Source: Streptomyces cucumeris (GTDB lineage Bacteria; Actinomycetota; Actinomycetes; Streptomycetales; Streptomycetaceae). From it: a DNA stretch of 64,000 nt. Each line of letters starts with the position of its first letter. Positions within the stretch are counted from its first letter, which is position 1. A program made the translations under genes and the position numbers. The notes beneath the pieces are model-generated. The model ran no database searches. It saw nothing but the letters and a program-made list of their open reading frames with translations, and was not told the origin of the DNA. The stretch is taken from NCBI RefSeq assembly GCF_024295805.1, contig NZ_JANCLX010000013.1, positions 62,001 to 126,000 of the forward strand, given 5' to 3'. Shown piece by piece: positions 8,718 through 17,965 of this stretch.

Positions 8718-10508
8718 TCAGGGCGCGGTGGCCGGGGAGGTCGCCTTCAGGGCGAGCCACAGCTCCATCCGGACGTCCGGGTCGTCCAGGGACCGGCCGA
8801 GGATCTCCTCGACCCGGCGCATCCGGTAGCGCAGGGTGTGCCGGTGGACGCCGAGGTCGGCGGCGGCCGCGTCCCACTGGCCGTGGCGGGAGAGCCAGGC
8901 GCGCAGCGAGGCGACGAGATCACCGCGGCCGGTGGCGTCGTGTTCGTGCAGGGCGCGCAGCATGCCGTCGGCGAAGGCCCGTACGGCGTCGTCGGCGAGC
9001 AGCGGCAGGACGGATCCGGCGGCGACGTGCTCATGCTCGACCAGCACCCGGCCGCGGCGGCGGGCCACCGACAGCGCCTGCTCCGCCTGGCGGTAGGCGG
9101 TCGCGGCGGCGATGGGGCCCGCGGGGGCGGACAGCCCGACGACCAGGTCGTCGCCAGGGGCGGTGGCGGCCAGGCGCTCGCGGGGGCGGGTGGCGGTGCC
9201 GCGGCGGTTCTCGATCGCCCCGGCGTGCTCCGCGCACGCGGCGACCGCGGCGCCGCCGTCGGGGGCCAGCACGATCAGCCGTCCGCCGTCGGGCACGACG
9301 AGCACGGCCTCCCCGCTGCGGGCGGCGGCGGACTCCATGGCGTCGCCGAGGGTGGCGAGCGGATCGGCGGCGGCCGGCCCCGCCGCGGTGGGGGTGCTTC
9401 CGGTGTCGGCGGGGTGCTCGGCCGGGGCGTCGTCCCCGGCGGCGGTCGGCGCGGCGGTGCCACCGGCGGAGGAGGCGGTGCCCGCGGTGGCGCCCTTGGC
9501 CCCGGACGCGGCGCTACCGGCGGAGCCGGACGAACCGGGCGCGGCCTCGGCGACGAGCATCCGGAACGGCGCGTCGAGCAGACTCCCGTACAGCCGCCCG
9601 GCCACCGCCCGCGCATGGTCGGGCTCGCCCGCGAGCAGCATCCGCAGTACGGCGGCGCCCAGGCGCTGCTCGGCCTCCTGGAGGGCGCGGGACCGCTCGG
9701 TGGTCAGGGTCAGCAGCGCCACCGCGGAGTGCACGGCGTAGCGCTCGGCGGTGCCCAGCGGGGCTCCCGTACCGACGGCGAGGACGCCCCGGGTACGGCG
9801 CCCGGTGCCCAGCGTCTGGAGCTCCACCCGGTCCGAGACGGCCGCCTCCGCAGCGGACTCCGCGCCGTCACCGCCGACCACGACACTGGCGGGGGCGGGC
9901 CGGGCGCGCAGCCGCTCGACGTCGGCGGTCAGCCGGGCGGCGCGGCGGGCGGCCCAGTCGGGGGCGGCGGCGACCACGGAGCCGGAGGCGTCGTAGAGCG
10001 CCGCCCAGCCGTCGAGGTGGGAGGCGAGCCGGGCGAGCAGCGCGGCGGGCCCCTCCGCGCCGATGGCGGCGCGGGTCAGCTCGCGCTGGGCCTCGAACCC
10101 GGCGGTCACCGCCCGGTACTGGTCCGCGGCTATCGCCGCCGAGACGGCCTTGCTGATGGCGATGAAGGGGGTGCGGCGCGGTACGGCCAGCAGCGGCAGC
10201 CCCTCCTCCTTGGCCGCGGCCACCAGGGCGGGCGGCACCTCGTCGTACTTGACCCCGATCGCGAAGCCGAGCCCGACGACGCCCGCGCCCACCAGCCGCC
10301 GCACATAGCGCCCCATCTCCTCCGGGTCCTCGGCCCGGAGCTGCATGGCGGTGATGAGCAGCAGTTCACCGCCGTCCATATAGGGCACGGGGTCGGCGAG
10401 CTCGCTGACATGGGCCCAGCGCACGGGTGTCTCGAGCCGGTCCTCACCCGCGAGGACGGTCAGCTTGAGCGCGGTGTGGTGGACGAGGGAGGCGAGCGTG
10501 GGAGGCAT
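8718..10508 (-). CDS. PucR-family transcriptional regulator
   Basis: Regulator of 596 residues with the PucR layout: an N-terminal purine-catabolism-type domain (residues 1-125, including LADPVPYMDGGELLL) and a C-terminal PucR helix-turn-helix (about 530-590, HGQWDAAAADLGVHRHTLRYR and the closing DPDVRMELWLALK). Between them is a central GGDEF-like/linker region with a long Ala-Gly-Ser-Pro low-complexity stretch near 320-400. It begins at ATG 10508, after an internal imperfect palindrome (10562-10588). The aldehyde dehydrogenase immediately downstream is the likely target. The ligand is not predictable; family members control purine, GABA or proline use. Confidence 0.9.
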   Translation of the reverse strand: MPPTLASLVHHTALKLTVLAGEDRLETPVRWAHVSELADPVPYMDGGELLLITAMQLRAEDPEEMGRYVRRLVGAGVVGLGFAIGVKYDEVPPALVAAAKEEGLPLLAVPRRTPFIAISKAVSAAIAADQYRAVTAGFEAQRELTRAAIGAEGPAALLARLASHLDGWAALYDASGSVVAAAPDWAARRAARLTADVERLRARPAPASVVVGGDGAESAAEAAVSDRVELQTLGTGRRTRGVLAVGTGAPLGTAERYAVHSAVALLTLTTERSRALQEAEQRLGAAVLRMLLAGEPDHARAVAGRLYGSLLDAPFRMLVAEAAPGSSGSAGSAASGAKGATAGTASSAGGTAAPTAAGDDAPAEHPADTGSTPTAAGPAAADPLATLGDAMESAAARSGEAVLVVPDGGRLIVLAPDGGAAVAACAEHAGAIENRRGTATRPRERLAATAPGDDLVVGLSAPAGPIAAATAYRQAEQALSVARRRGRVLVEHEHVAAGSVLPLLADDAVRAFADGMLRALHEHDATGRGDLVASLRAWLSRHGQWDAAAADLGVHRHTLRYRMRRVEEILGRSLDDPDVRMELWLALKATSPATAP

Positions 10509-10561
10509 GGCACCTTCGAAGCGAATGCGATGACTTCACCGCCCCGTATGAACGGCTACTG

Positions 10562-10588
10562 CCGATTCTGCCTCAATGGAGGAATCGG
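10562..10588. promoter_or_regulatory. Palindrome upstream of pucR-type gene
   Basis: Arms CCGATTC and GAATCGG separated by 13 nt, located 54-80 bp upstream of the PucR start at 10508. The position fits autoregulation. No protein-specific consensus is known to me, so assignment to PucR is inference. Confidence 0.35.
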
Positions 10589-10755
10589 TGGAATCCGCGT
10601 CCGGAGTACGGCGGGCGGACGGGGGTGGAACACCGGGACCGTGCCGTGCGCGGGGCGGGGACGGCGGCCGGCCCGGGCGGGGGCCGACCGCCGGGAGCCG
10701 ACCGCCGCAGGCTCGCGGCGGGGGCGGGGTGGCGGGGGCGGGGGCGGGAGCCGCC

Positions 10756-12963
10756 TCAGCGGCGGAGGTCCACCAGGACGGGGGGCCCGCCCTGGCCCCG
10801 TACGGAGGTGACGGACAGCACCGCGTGCCCGGCGGGGACGGAGTGCGCCAGCTCGGACGCCGACCAGCGCTCGCGCTCCACCTTGCGCACGGTCACGGAC
10901 TGGGTGGTCACCGCCTTCCCCGTGACCACCTTCCGGATGAAGTGCAGGACCTTGGTGAACGGCTCGTCCGAGATGATCTGCCGGTCGGTGACGTCCCGCG
11001 TCTCCACCCACTCCGTGCCCCACACCTCGGCGAACCGCGCCCCGTCCCAGGTCGTCACCCCGGCGTAGGCCATCCGGCAGCCGACGGCGCCGAGCAGCGC
11101 GCTGCGCAGGGCGTCGGGGACGTCGTCGAGGGTGCGGAGGGTGAGCACGGCACCGGCGTTGGCGGAACGGAGCCGCTGGATGCCGCGCAGCGCCTCGGGG
11201 GTGATGGTGTGCGAGGCGTCGTCGAGGACGAGACACGCGAAGAGCGAACGGTCGGCGCGGCCGACGGCGCATTCGGTGAACTGCGCCAGCACCAGCCGCG
11301 CCAGCATCCGTGACGCCTCGGCGTGGCCGCGTTCGGGGAGGTCGATCCGGACGCGCAGCGGATGTTCGAGGGCGCGCAGCGAGAACGGGCGGCGGTCGCC
11401 CGCGGTGTCGAAGAAGTCGGCGAAGGCGGGCCGGTCCAGCAGCGCGATCCGGTCGGCGAGCAGCGCGCCCGCGTCACCGGGCGCCCCCGACTGACGCACC
11501 CGCGCCTCCAGCTCGCGCGCCTGGGCGCGCTCCCCGGCGGCGTCGAGCGCGTCACGGAGCGCGCCGACGGCGGTCTTGGAACCGTCGAGCAATTCGCGCA
11601 GCTCGGGCACGGAGGGGAAGCGCCCGTGGGCGGCACGGTAGGGGCCGAGCAGCTGGGCCAGCGCGGTGGCGGCCCGGCGGCTGTCCCCGCCGGGAAGCGA
11701 GGCGGCCATGTCGCCGATGAGGGCCTCGGCGAGGATGCCGGCTGCCTCGTCGGGGTCGGTGGTGCCGCCGTAGAGGTCGAAGTCGTAGGCGGAATCGGGG
11801 CGGCCGATCTTCACGACCACGTCGAACGCCTCGTCCCTGCCGAGCCCCGCACCCGCGGGACCCACGGCGACGACGGCGGTCTGCCCGGCGAGCGCCTGGA
11901 GACACAGCGACTCCGTGACCGGCCGCACCAGCCGCCCGGTCTTCCCCGCACCGGGCGGCCCGACGGCGAGCAGCGAGGTGCCGAGCACATCGGGGTCGAG
12001 GGCGAGGCCGGCGCCGCGGTGGTGGTAGGGGTTGCGGGGGTCCTCGGGGGCGGTGCCGATGCGGACCTGGTGGGCGAGGAGATCGTGGTGCGCGGTGCGG
12101 GCGGGCAGGTCACGGGCGCCGGAGGGGTGACCGTGGGCGGCGGCGCCGTGGCGCAGCACGGTGTCGGTGAAGGCGGCGAGCGAGTTCCTCCCGGCCCGCA
12201 CGGACTGCCAGGCGCGCTCGATCCGGGCGTGATCGACGTCGTTCATCGCCCCGGCCCGCGCCTCGGCCGCCAGCCGGTCGGCCGCACTGTGCGCCCCGGC
12301 CGCCCGCAGATGCGGCCACTCGGCGGGATCGGTCTCAGGACGGGCGGCGCCCGGCGCGGCGGCACCACTCGGCTGGGCACCGGGGTCGTCCCAGGCGCGG
12401 CGGAAGAGGGGGGCGACATAACGGCGGAAGACTTCGCCCCAGTGGCCGACGCGGCCGAAGATGACGGCGATGGCGCAAGCGACGAGGGCTTCGTAGCCGT
12501 ACTGGGCCCACCAGCCCGGCCCCATCACCTGTCCTCCGCGCTCGTACCAGGCATCTGGAGTGAGGAGGTACAGCGGCCAGTACCAGTAGCCCCCCAGATA
12601 GCCGTTGTAGAGCAATGACCAGGCCAGCCAACCGCAGAGAGCCGAGATCAACGCGCCGCTGAGGAGTCGGCGCCCGGGAATCCGGTCAGGGTCCTCCGGG
12701 GGCTTCGGCTTGTGCCCGTACGTCCAGACCCCCGGCTCCGCCTCGGGGCGGGCGGCGCGCAGCCAGGTGACGAAGGACGGACGTGCGGCGGCCGCCGGGA
12801 CCGTGGCGGGAGGCGTCGAAGGCGGGGCGGGCGGCGCAGGCGGCATCGGCGGAGGACCCGCGGGGCGGCTCGCAGGCGGCACCGGATACGGGTGTGGGGG
12901 GGTGGGGGGTGGGACCGCGTCGCGCCGCGTACCGCGTGGATCGAACGTGCCCTCGGTGTCCAT
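10756..12963 (-). CDS. Membrane-anchored P-loop ATPase of unknown function
   Basis: 735 residues. The N-terminal 70 are Pro-rich and disordered. Two hydrophobic segments follow (around residues 95-130, LLSGALISALCGWLAWSLLY and YWYWPLYLL, and around 150-165), then a soluble ATPase domain with Walker A GPPGAGKTGRLVRP (about 320) and a likely Walker B FACLVLDDASH (about 575). The layout resembles TraG/TraD- or FtsK/HerA-like membrane ATPases, but no DNA-transfer partner genes are nearby. I chose ATG 12963 because AAGGGG lies 6 nt upstream; the frame is open further upstream to 13089 without a better ribosome site. Monocistronic, with a palindromic promoter region. Conserved-looking, function unassigned. 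Confidence 0.8.
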   Translation of the reverse strand: MDTEGTFDPRGTRRDAVPPPTPPHPYPVPPASRPAGPPPMPPAPPAPPSTPPATVPAAAARPSFVTWLRAARPEAEPGVWTYGHKPKPPEDPDRIPGRRLLSGALISALCGWLAWSLLYNGYLGGYWYWPLYLLTPDAWYERGGQVMGPGWWAQYGYEALVACAIAVIFGRVGHWGEVFRRYVAPLFRRAWDDPGAQPSGAAAPGAARPETDPAEWPHLRAAGAHSAADRLAAEARAGAMNDVDHARIERAWQSVRAGRNSLAAFTDTVLRHGAAAHGHPSGARDLPARTAHHDLLAHQVRIGTAPEDPRNPYHHRGAGLALDPDVLGTSLLAVGPPGAGKTGRLVRPVTESLCLQALAGQTAVVAVGPAGAGLGRDEAFDVVVKIGRPDSAYDFDLYGGTTDPDEAAGILAEALIGDMAASLPGGDSRRAATALAQLLGPYRAAHGRFPSVPELRELLDGSKTAVGALRDALDAAGERAQARELEARVRQSGAPGDAGALLADRIALLDRPAFADFFDTAGDRRPFSLRALEHPLRVRIDLPERGHAEASRMLARLVLAQFTECAVGRADRSLFACLVLDDASHTITPEALRGIQRLRSANAGAVLTLRTLDDVPDALRSALLGAVGCRMAYAGVTTWDGARFAEVWGTEWVETRDVTDRQIISDEPFTKVLHFIRKVVTGKAVTTQSVTVRKVERERWSASELAHSVPAGHAVLSVTSVRGQGGPPVLVDLRR

Positions 12964-13054
12964 GTGCTGCCCCTTGCCCCCTGACCGGCTGTGCCTGTGC
13001 TGATGCGCACCGCTCAATCTAGTGTTCCCGCCCGGGGAGTTCAGCGACCCCGGG

Positions 13055-13081
13055 CGGTACGGGGCGGTACGACCCGTACCG
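13055..13081. promoter_or_regulatory. CGGTAC-repeat palindrome upstream of the ATPase gene
   Basis: Arms CGGTACGGG and CCCGTACCG around a 9-nt loop that itself contains a second direct copy of GCGGTACG. Centred about 105 bp upstream of the ATPase start at 12963 in the divergent 340-bp region shared with gabT. A candidate operator; the cognate regulator is unknown. Confidence 0.35.
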
Positions 13082-13230
13082 TCCCGCACCCGAGCCCCTC
13101 CCCCACCACGGCCGCCGCTATGGCCGCAGCGGACAACGCAACACGCGTACTGCTACCGAACGGAACATGCCTGATCCGCTTCCGCGCGCCTAGCCTGCGA
13201 AGAAGCGACCGACTGCCTTCGTTTCAGGCA

Positions 13231-13259
13231 TGTGAAGCATTTACGGCAGTTCTGATAAT
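13231..13259 (+). promoter_or_regulatory. Possible gabT promoter
   Basis: GATAAT at 13254-13259, 44 bp before the gabT start, is a good -10 hexamer in very GC-rich surroundings. A weak -35-like TGTGAA at 13231 gives 17-bp spacing. The remainder of the 12964-13303 gap holds only the palindrome listed separately. Confidence 0.35.
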
Positions 13260-13303
13260 CGAGGCATGACACACCCTTGCCCCTCCTCTCCCTGGAGCAC
13301 CTC

Positions 13304-14653
13304 ATGACCGCACAGTCCGGAGGCCCGTCCCTCCCCCAGGAGCGCCGCGTCGTCACCGCGATCCCCGGCCCGAAGTCCCAGGAGCTGCTCGCCCGCAAGA
13401 CCGCCGCGGTCGCCGACGGGGTCGGCAACGTGCTGCCGGTCTTCACCGTGCGCGCGGGCGGCGGGGTGATCGAGGACGTGGACGGGAACTCGCTCATCGA
13501 CTTCGGCTCCGGTATCGCCGTGACCTCCGTCGGCTCCAGCGCGGAGGCCGTCGTACGCCGGGCCTCGGCGCAGCTTGCCGACTTCACCCACACCTGTTTC
13601 ATGGTCACGCCCTACGAGGGCTATGTGGAGGTCTGTGAGGAGCTGGCCGAGCTCACCCCGGGCGACCACGCCAAGAAGTCGGCGCTGTTCAACTCCGGCG
13701 CCGAGGCGGTGGAGAACGCGGTGAAGATCGCCCGCGCGTACACCAAGCGCCAGGCGGTCGTGGTCTTCGACCACGGCTACCACGGCCGCACCAACCTCAC
13801 CATGGCGCTCACCGCCAAGAACATGCCGTACAAGCACGGCTTCGGGCCCTTCGCGCCCGAGGTCTACCGCGTACCGCTGGCCTACCCCTACCGCTGGCTG
13901 ACCGGTGCCGAGAACTGCGCCGAGGAGGCCGCGGCACAGGCCATCGACATGATCAGCAAGCAGGTCGGGGCGGAGAACGTGGCCGCGATCGTCATCGAGC
14001 CGATCGCGGGCGAGGGCGGCTTCATCGAGCCCGCCAAGGGCTTCCTGCCCCGGATCCAGGAGTTCGCCCGCGCCAACGGCATCGTCTTCGTCGCGGACGA
14101 GATCCAGACCGGCTTCTGCCGCACCGGCCAGTGGTTCGCCTGTGACGACGAGGGTGTCGTCCCGGACCTGATCACCACCGCCAAGGGCATCGCGGGCGGT
14201 CTGCCGCTCGCCGCCGTCACCGGCCGCGCCGAGATCATGGACGCGGCGCACGCCGGCGGCCTCGGCGGCACCTACGGCGGTAACCCGGTGGCCTGCGCCG
14301 CCGCGCTCGGCTCGATCGAGACCATGCGCGAGCAGGACCTCAACGCCAAGGCCCGGCGGATCGAGGAGGTCATGAAGGGCCGCCTCTCCGCGATGCAGGA
14401 GAAGTACGACATCATCGGCGACCTCCGCGGGCGTGGCGCGATGATCGCGATCGAGCTGGTGAAGTCCGGCACCAAGGACCCCGACCCCGAGGTGACCGCC
14501 GCCGTCGCCAAGGCGTGCCACGCCGCCGGCCTGGTCGTTCTGACCTGCGGAACCTACGGCAACGTCCTGCGTTTCCTGCCCCCGCTGGTGATCGGCGAGG
14601 AGCTGCTCAACGAGGGTCTGGACATCATCGAGAGCGCCTTCGGCGAGCTGTGA
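13304..14653 (+). CDS. gabT: 4-aminobutyrate--2-oxoglutarate transaminase
   Basis: PLP-dependent class III aminotransferase converting GABA to succinic semialdehyde. 449 residues from ATG 13304, chosen because GGAG lies 6 nt upstream. Motifs: NSGAEAVENAVKIAR (phosphate binding), DHGYHGRTNLTMALT, the VADEIQTGF segment with the PLP-pyridine Asp, and TTAKGIAGGLPL with the Schiff-base Lys. The match to bacterial GabT is strong throughout. It lies about 1 kb from a polyamine uptake and oxidation operon on the opposite strand whose end product is GABA, so it probably feeds that carbon into the TCA cycle. No succinic-semialdehyde dehydrogenase is directly adjacent. Confidence 0.9.
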   Translation: MTAQSGGPSLPQERRVVTAIPGPKSQELLARKTAAVADGVGNVLPVFTVRAGGGVIEDVDGNSLIDFGSGIAVTSVGSSAEAVVRRASAQLADFTHTCFMVTPYEGYVEVCEELAELTPGDHAKKSALFNSGAEAVENAVKIARAYTKRQAVVVFDHGYHGRTNLTMALTAKNMPYKHGFGPFAPEVYRVPLAYPYRWLTGAENCAEEAAAQAIDMISKQVGAENVAAIVIEPIAGEGGFIEPAKGFLPRIQEFARANGIVFVADEIQTGFCRTGQWFACDDEGVVPDLITTAKGIAGGLPLAAVTGRAEIMDAAHAGGLGGTYGGNPVACAAALGSIETMREQDLNAKARRIEEVMKGRLSAMQEKYDIIGDLRGRGAMIAIELVKSGTKDPDPEVTAAVAKACHAAGLVVLTCGTYGNVLRFLPPLVIGEELLNEGLDIIESAFGEL

Positions 14654-14755
14654 CCGTGGGTGAGCGACGGGCGGCGTGAAGAAGATGTGCGGGGCCGATG
14701 ACAGGAGGGTGATCGGCCTGTCGGGCGGGGCTCCGCTGCCGTACGGTCATTGCAG

Positions 14756-15706
14756 ATGAGAGAAACACCCCGCTCGCAGGGGACTGCGGGCGACGCCGAG
14801 CCGGTGCTTCCCCAGCCCCGACCCGGCCGTGCCCTCGCGCACACCACTGGAGCTTCGGGCTCCGGATCTCCTCACCGATCGGATGGCCGCCCGCCCCAAA
14901 CCCCCCGGGGCGCGCGGCACCCCGGTCGCCACGGCGGCCCCGGAACCACCCCCCCTGTTCCGGGGCCGCCGACTGTTCTCCCTCCTTCCCGGACACCTTC
15001 CTCCCGGACGTTCCCGTCCCGGGCGCTGTTCGTCCCCGCCGCGCTGCTCGTCCTGCTCGCGCTGTGCACCTGGCAGATCGTCCGCCACGGTCCGCTGCGC
15101 TCCCTGGACGAGCGGCTCGGCCGGGCGATCGCCGGATCCCCGTTCCCCTCCCCCGTCGCCGGGTTCCTCGCGGACCTCGGCAATACGGCGGTGGCACTCC
15201 CGGTGCTCGGCGCGGCCCTGGTGTGGTCACTGTGGTGCGCCCGGCGTATGGGGGCGGTCCGCTGGTGGCTCCCGGCACTGGCCGCCACGGTGGCGATGGC
15301 CCTGGTCCCGGCGCTGGTCATCCCGTTCAAGGCGCTGGTCGACCGCCCGGGTCCGCCGGGACCGCTGGCGGGTGAGAGCGGCTTCTTCCCCTCCGGGCAT
15401 ACCGCGACGGCCGCCGTCGCCTATGGCGCGGCGGCCCTCCTGCTGTACCCGCGCCCGGGACAAGGGCAGGGGCAGGGACAAAGGCAGCGGCGGGCCCTCT
15501 TCGCGGCCGTCACCCTCCTCAACGCCGGGGTGGGCGTGGGTCTGGTCCGGTGCGCGTACCACTGGCCGCTCGATGTGGTCGCCGGCTGGTGTCTGACCGG
15601 CGCTCTGCTGTGGACGGTGGCCCGGCTCAGCCGTGCGGACGGTACGGCGGCGGGGCCGGAGCCCGGTGGATCCCCCACCGCGCCCCGGCCCCGCACCGGC
15701 CCGTAG
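14756..15706 (+). CDS. PAP2 superfamily membrane phosphatase
   Basis: 316-residue membrane protein with a Pro/Arg-rich N-terminal 75 residues and about five to six hydrophobic segments. The three phosphatase motifs are present: KALVDRPGP (motif 1), FFPSGHTATAAV (motif 2) and RCAYHWPLDVVAGW (motif 3, with the catalytic His and Asp). It likely dephosphorylates a lipid phosphate or undecaprenyl pyrophosphate at the membrane. Start uncertain: ATG 14756 has no clear ribosome site, and the disordered N-terminus gives no guide. Its 3' end lies 13 bp from the convergent FAD oxidoreductase gene. Confidence 0.82.
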   Translation: MRETPRSQGTAGDAEPVLPQPRPGRALAHTTGASGSGSPHRSDGRPPQTPRGARHPGRHGGPGTTPPVPGPPTVLPPSRTPSSRTFPSRALFVPAALLVLLALCTWQIVRHGPLRSLDERLGRAIAGSPFPSPVAGFLADLGNTAVALPVLGAALVWSLWCARRMGAVRWWLPALAATVAMALVPALVIPFKALVDRPGPPGPLAGESGFFPSGHTATAAVAYGAAALLLYPRPGQGQGQGQRQRRALFAAVTLLNAGVGVGLVRCAYHWPLDVVAGWCLTGALLWTVARLSRADGTAAGPEPGGSPTAPRPRTGP

Positions 15707-15719
15707 CTCCGGACGGACC

Positions 15720-17165
15720 TCAGCTGTCGAAGCCCAGCCCGACCTTGTCCATCGCCTTCAGCCACAGGTTCCGGCGGCCGCCGTTCTCATCGGCCCGGGT
15801 CATCGACCACTGGGTGATCCCGATGCCCGCCCAGCGCACCGGCTCCGGCGGGAACGGCAGCGGCTTGCTGCGCACCATCTCCAGCCGGGTGCGTTCGGTG
15901 TCTTCACCGCCGAGCAGATCGAGCATCACGTCCGCGCCGAACCGGGTCGCCCCCACACCGAGACCGGTGTAGCCGAGGGCGTACGCCACCCGGCCACCGT
16001 GCGCGCTGCCGAAGAACGCGGAGAACCGCGAACAGGTGTCGATCGCGCCGCCCCAGGCGTGGCTGAAGCGCAACCCCTCCAGTTGCGGGAAGCAGCGGAA
16101 GAAGTGCTGGGCGAGGGTGCGGTAGGTCGCCGGGTGGTGGTCGTACTCGGCGCGTACCCGGCCGCCGTAGCGGTAGATGATGTCGTAGCCGCCCCACAGG
16201 ATGCGGTGGTCGGCGGTGATGCGGAAGTAGTGGAAGTGGTTGTTGGTGTCGCTCAGCCCCTGCCGCCCCTTCCAGCCGATCGCGTCGAGCTGCTCCTCGG
16301 TGAGCGGCTCGGTCATCAGCGCATGGTCGTAGACGGGGACGACATACGGGCGGACGCGGCGCATCAGCGCGGGGAAGGCGTTGGTGGCGAGCGCCACCTG
16401 ACGGGCGCGCACCCGGCCGTAGGGGGTGCGCACGGCCATGGCAGCCCCGGCGCCCGCCAGCCGTTCGGCCGGGGTGTGCTCATAGATCCGTACGCCGAGC
16501 TCGATACAGGCGCGCTTGAGTCCCCAGGCCAGCTTGGCGGGGTGCACCATCGCCACGCCCCGGCGGTCCCACAGACCCGCGAGGAAGGTCGGTGAGTCGA
16601 CCTCGGCGCGTACCGCGTCGCGGTCCAGGAACTGCTGCTCGCCGACGCCGAGCCGGGCGGCCAGTTCGGCGGTCTCGCGCAGTTCCTCGATCTGGTGGGG
16701 CTCGGTGGCCACGTCGATCTCGCCGGTGCGCTCGAAGTCGCAGTCGATGCCGTAGCGGCTGACGGCGGCCCCGATCTCGTCGAGGTTCTGGTGGCCGAGC
16801 CGTTCGAGTTCGGCCTGCTCACCGGGCCAGCGGGCCAGTCCGTTGCCCAGACCGTGGGTGAGGGAGGCCGCGCAGAAGCCGCCGTTGCGCCCGGAGGCGG
16901 CCCAGCCGACCTCCTGGCCCTCCAGCAGGACCACGTCCCGCGCGGGGTCGCGCTCCTTGGCGATCAGGGCGGTCCACAGTCCGCTGTAGCCGCCGCCGAT
17001 GACCAGCAGATCACAGGTCTCCTCCCCGACGAGGGCGGGACGGGCCCGGGGCCGGCCGGGGTCCTCCAGCCAGTACGGGGTGTACGCGGCGTCGGCCAGC
17101 GATTCCAGGGCGGACGGTCCGGGGGTGCTGCCCCCGGCAGAGCGCGTCATGGCGTCAGCGGCCAT
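15720..17165 (-). CDS. FAD-dependent amine oxidase (DAO/PuuB-like) of the pot operon
   Basis: 481-residue DAO-fold flavoprotein. The dinucleotide motif DLLVIGGGYSGLWTAL is at about residue 50, followed by the second FAD contact VVLLEGQEVGWAASGRNGGF and the C-terminal GYTGLGVGATRFGADVML. This resembles gamma-glutamylputrescine oxidase (PuuB) and related primary-amine oxidases that turn the amine into an aldehyde with release of ammonia and H2O2. The ATG at 17165 has AGGAG upstream; the open frame continuing further upstream is a shadow of the permease genes. It is the last gene of the aldehyde dehydrogenase-potDABC operon, only 5 bp after potC, which supports oxidation of imported polyamines or their gamma-glutamyl adducts. 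Exact substrate unproven. Confidence 0.85.
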   Translation of the reverse strand: MAADAMTRSAGGSTPGPSALESLADAAYTPYWLEDPGRPRARPALVGEETCDLLVIGGGYSGLWTALIAKERDPARDVVLLEGQEVGWAASGRNGGFCAASLTHGLGNGLARWPGEQAELERLGHQNLDEIGAAVSRYGIDCDFERTGEIDVATEPHQIEELRETAELAARLGVGEQQFLDRDAVRAEVDSPTFLAGLWDRRGVAMVHPAKLAWGLKRACIELGVRIYEHTPAERLAGAGAAMAVRTPYGRVRARQVALATNAFPALMRRVRPYVVPVYDHALMTEPLTEEQLDAIGWKGRQGLSDTNNHFHYFRITADHRILWGGYDIIYRYGGRVRAEYDHHPATYRTLAQHFFRCFPQLEGLRFSHAWGGAIDTCSRFSAFFGSAHGGRVAYALGYTGLGVGATRFGADVMLDLLGGEDTERTRLEMVRSKPLPFPPEPVRWAGIGITQWSMTRADENGGRRNLWLKAMDKVGLGFDS

Positions 17166-17170
17166 GGTTC

Positions 17171-17965
17171 TCAGCTCCTCTTGCGGCGGTTTCCGGCCAG
17201 TTGGCCTGCGAGGACGCACAGCACCGCGATGGCGAACATCGCCGTTCCGATCACATTGATCTGGACCGGGGTGCCGCGCTGCGCGGATCCCCACACGAAC
17301 ATGGGGAAGGTCACGGTCGATCCGGCGTTGAAGTTGGTGATGATGAAGTCGTCGAAGGAGAGCGCGAAGGACAGCAGCGCACCGGCGGCGATACCGGGAG
17401 CGGCGATCGGCAGGGTGACGCGCAGGAAGGTCTGCGCCGGGGAGGCGTAGAGGTCCTGGGCAGCCTGTTCCAGCCGCGGGTCCATGCTCATCACACGCGC
17501 TTTGACGGCCGTCACGACGAAGCTCAGACAGAACATGATGTGGGCGATGAGGATCGTCCAGAAGCCGAAGTCCACGCCCATGTTGAGGAAGAGGGTGGCC
17601 AGCGAGGCGGCCATGACCACCTCGGGCATGGCCATCGGCAGGAAGATCAGGCTGTTGACGGCCGGCCGCGCCCGGAAGCGGTAGCGGGCCAGCGCGAACG
17701 CGATCATGGTGCCCAGAACGGTGGCGCCGATGGTCGCCCACACCGCGATCTTCAGGCTCAGCGAGAGCGAACCGCACATGTCGGCCACGCCGCAGGGGTC
17801 GGTCCAGGCATCGGTGGAGAACCGCTGCCACTCGTAGTTGAACCGTCCGTTGGGCTTGTTGAAGGAGAAGACCAGGACGACCACATTGGGCAGGATCAGG
17901 TACGCCAGCGTGCCGAGCCCCGCGACGACGACCAGGTTGCGTCGTATCCAGCGTGTCAGAGCCAT
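17171..17965 (-). CDS. potC: Spermidine/putrescine ABC transporter permease PotC
   Basis: 264-residue inner-membrane permease with about six hydrophobic helices and the binding-protein-dependent coupling segment EQAAQDLYASPAQTFLRVTLPIAAPGI (EAA motif) near residues 160-186. This is the canonical size and order for PotC, second permease of polyamine transporters. The ATG overlaps the stop of potB by one base (TGATG), so translation is coupled. It pairs with PotB and is energised by PotA. Confidence 0.88.
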   Translation of the reverse strand: MALTRWIRRNLVVVAGLGTLAYLILPNVVVLVFSFNKPNGRFNYEWQRFSTDAWTDPCGVADMCGSLSLSLKIAVWATIGATVLGTMIAFALARYRFRARPAVNSLIFLPMAMPEVVMAASLATLFLNMGVDFGFWTILIAHIMFCLSFVVTAVKARVMSMDPRLEQAAQDLYASPAQTFLRVTLPIAAPGIAAGALLSFALSFDDFIITNFNAGSTVTFPMFVWGSAQRGTPVQINVIGTAMFAIAVLCVLAGQLAGNRRKRS

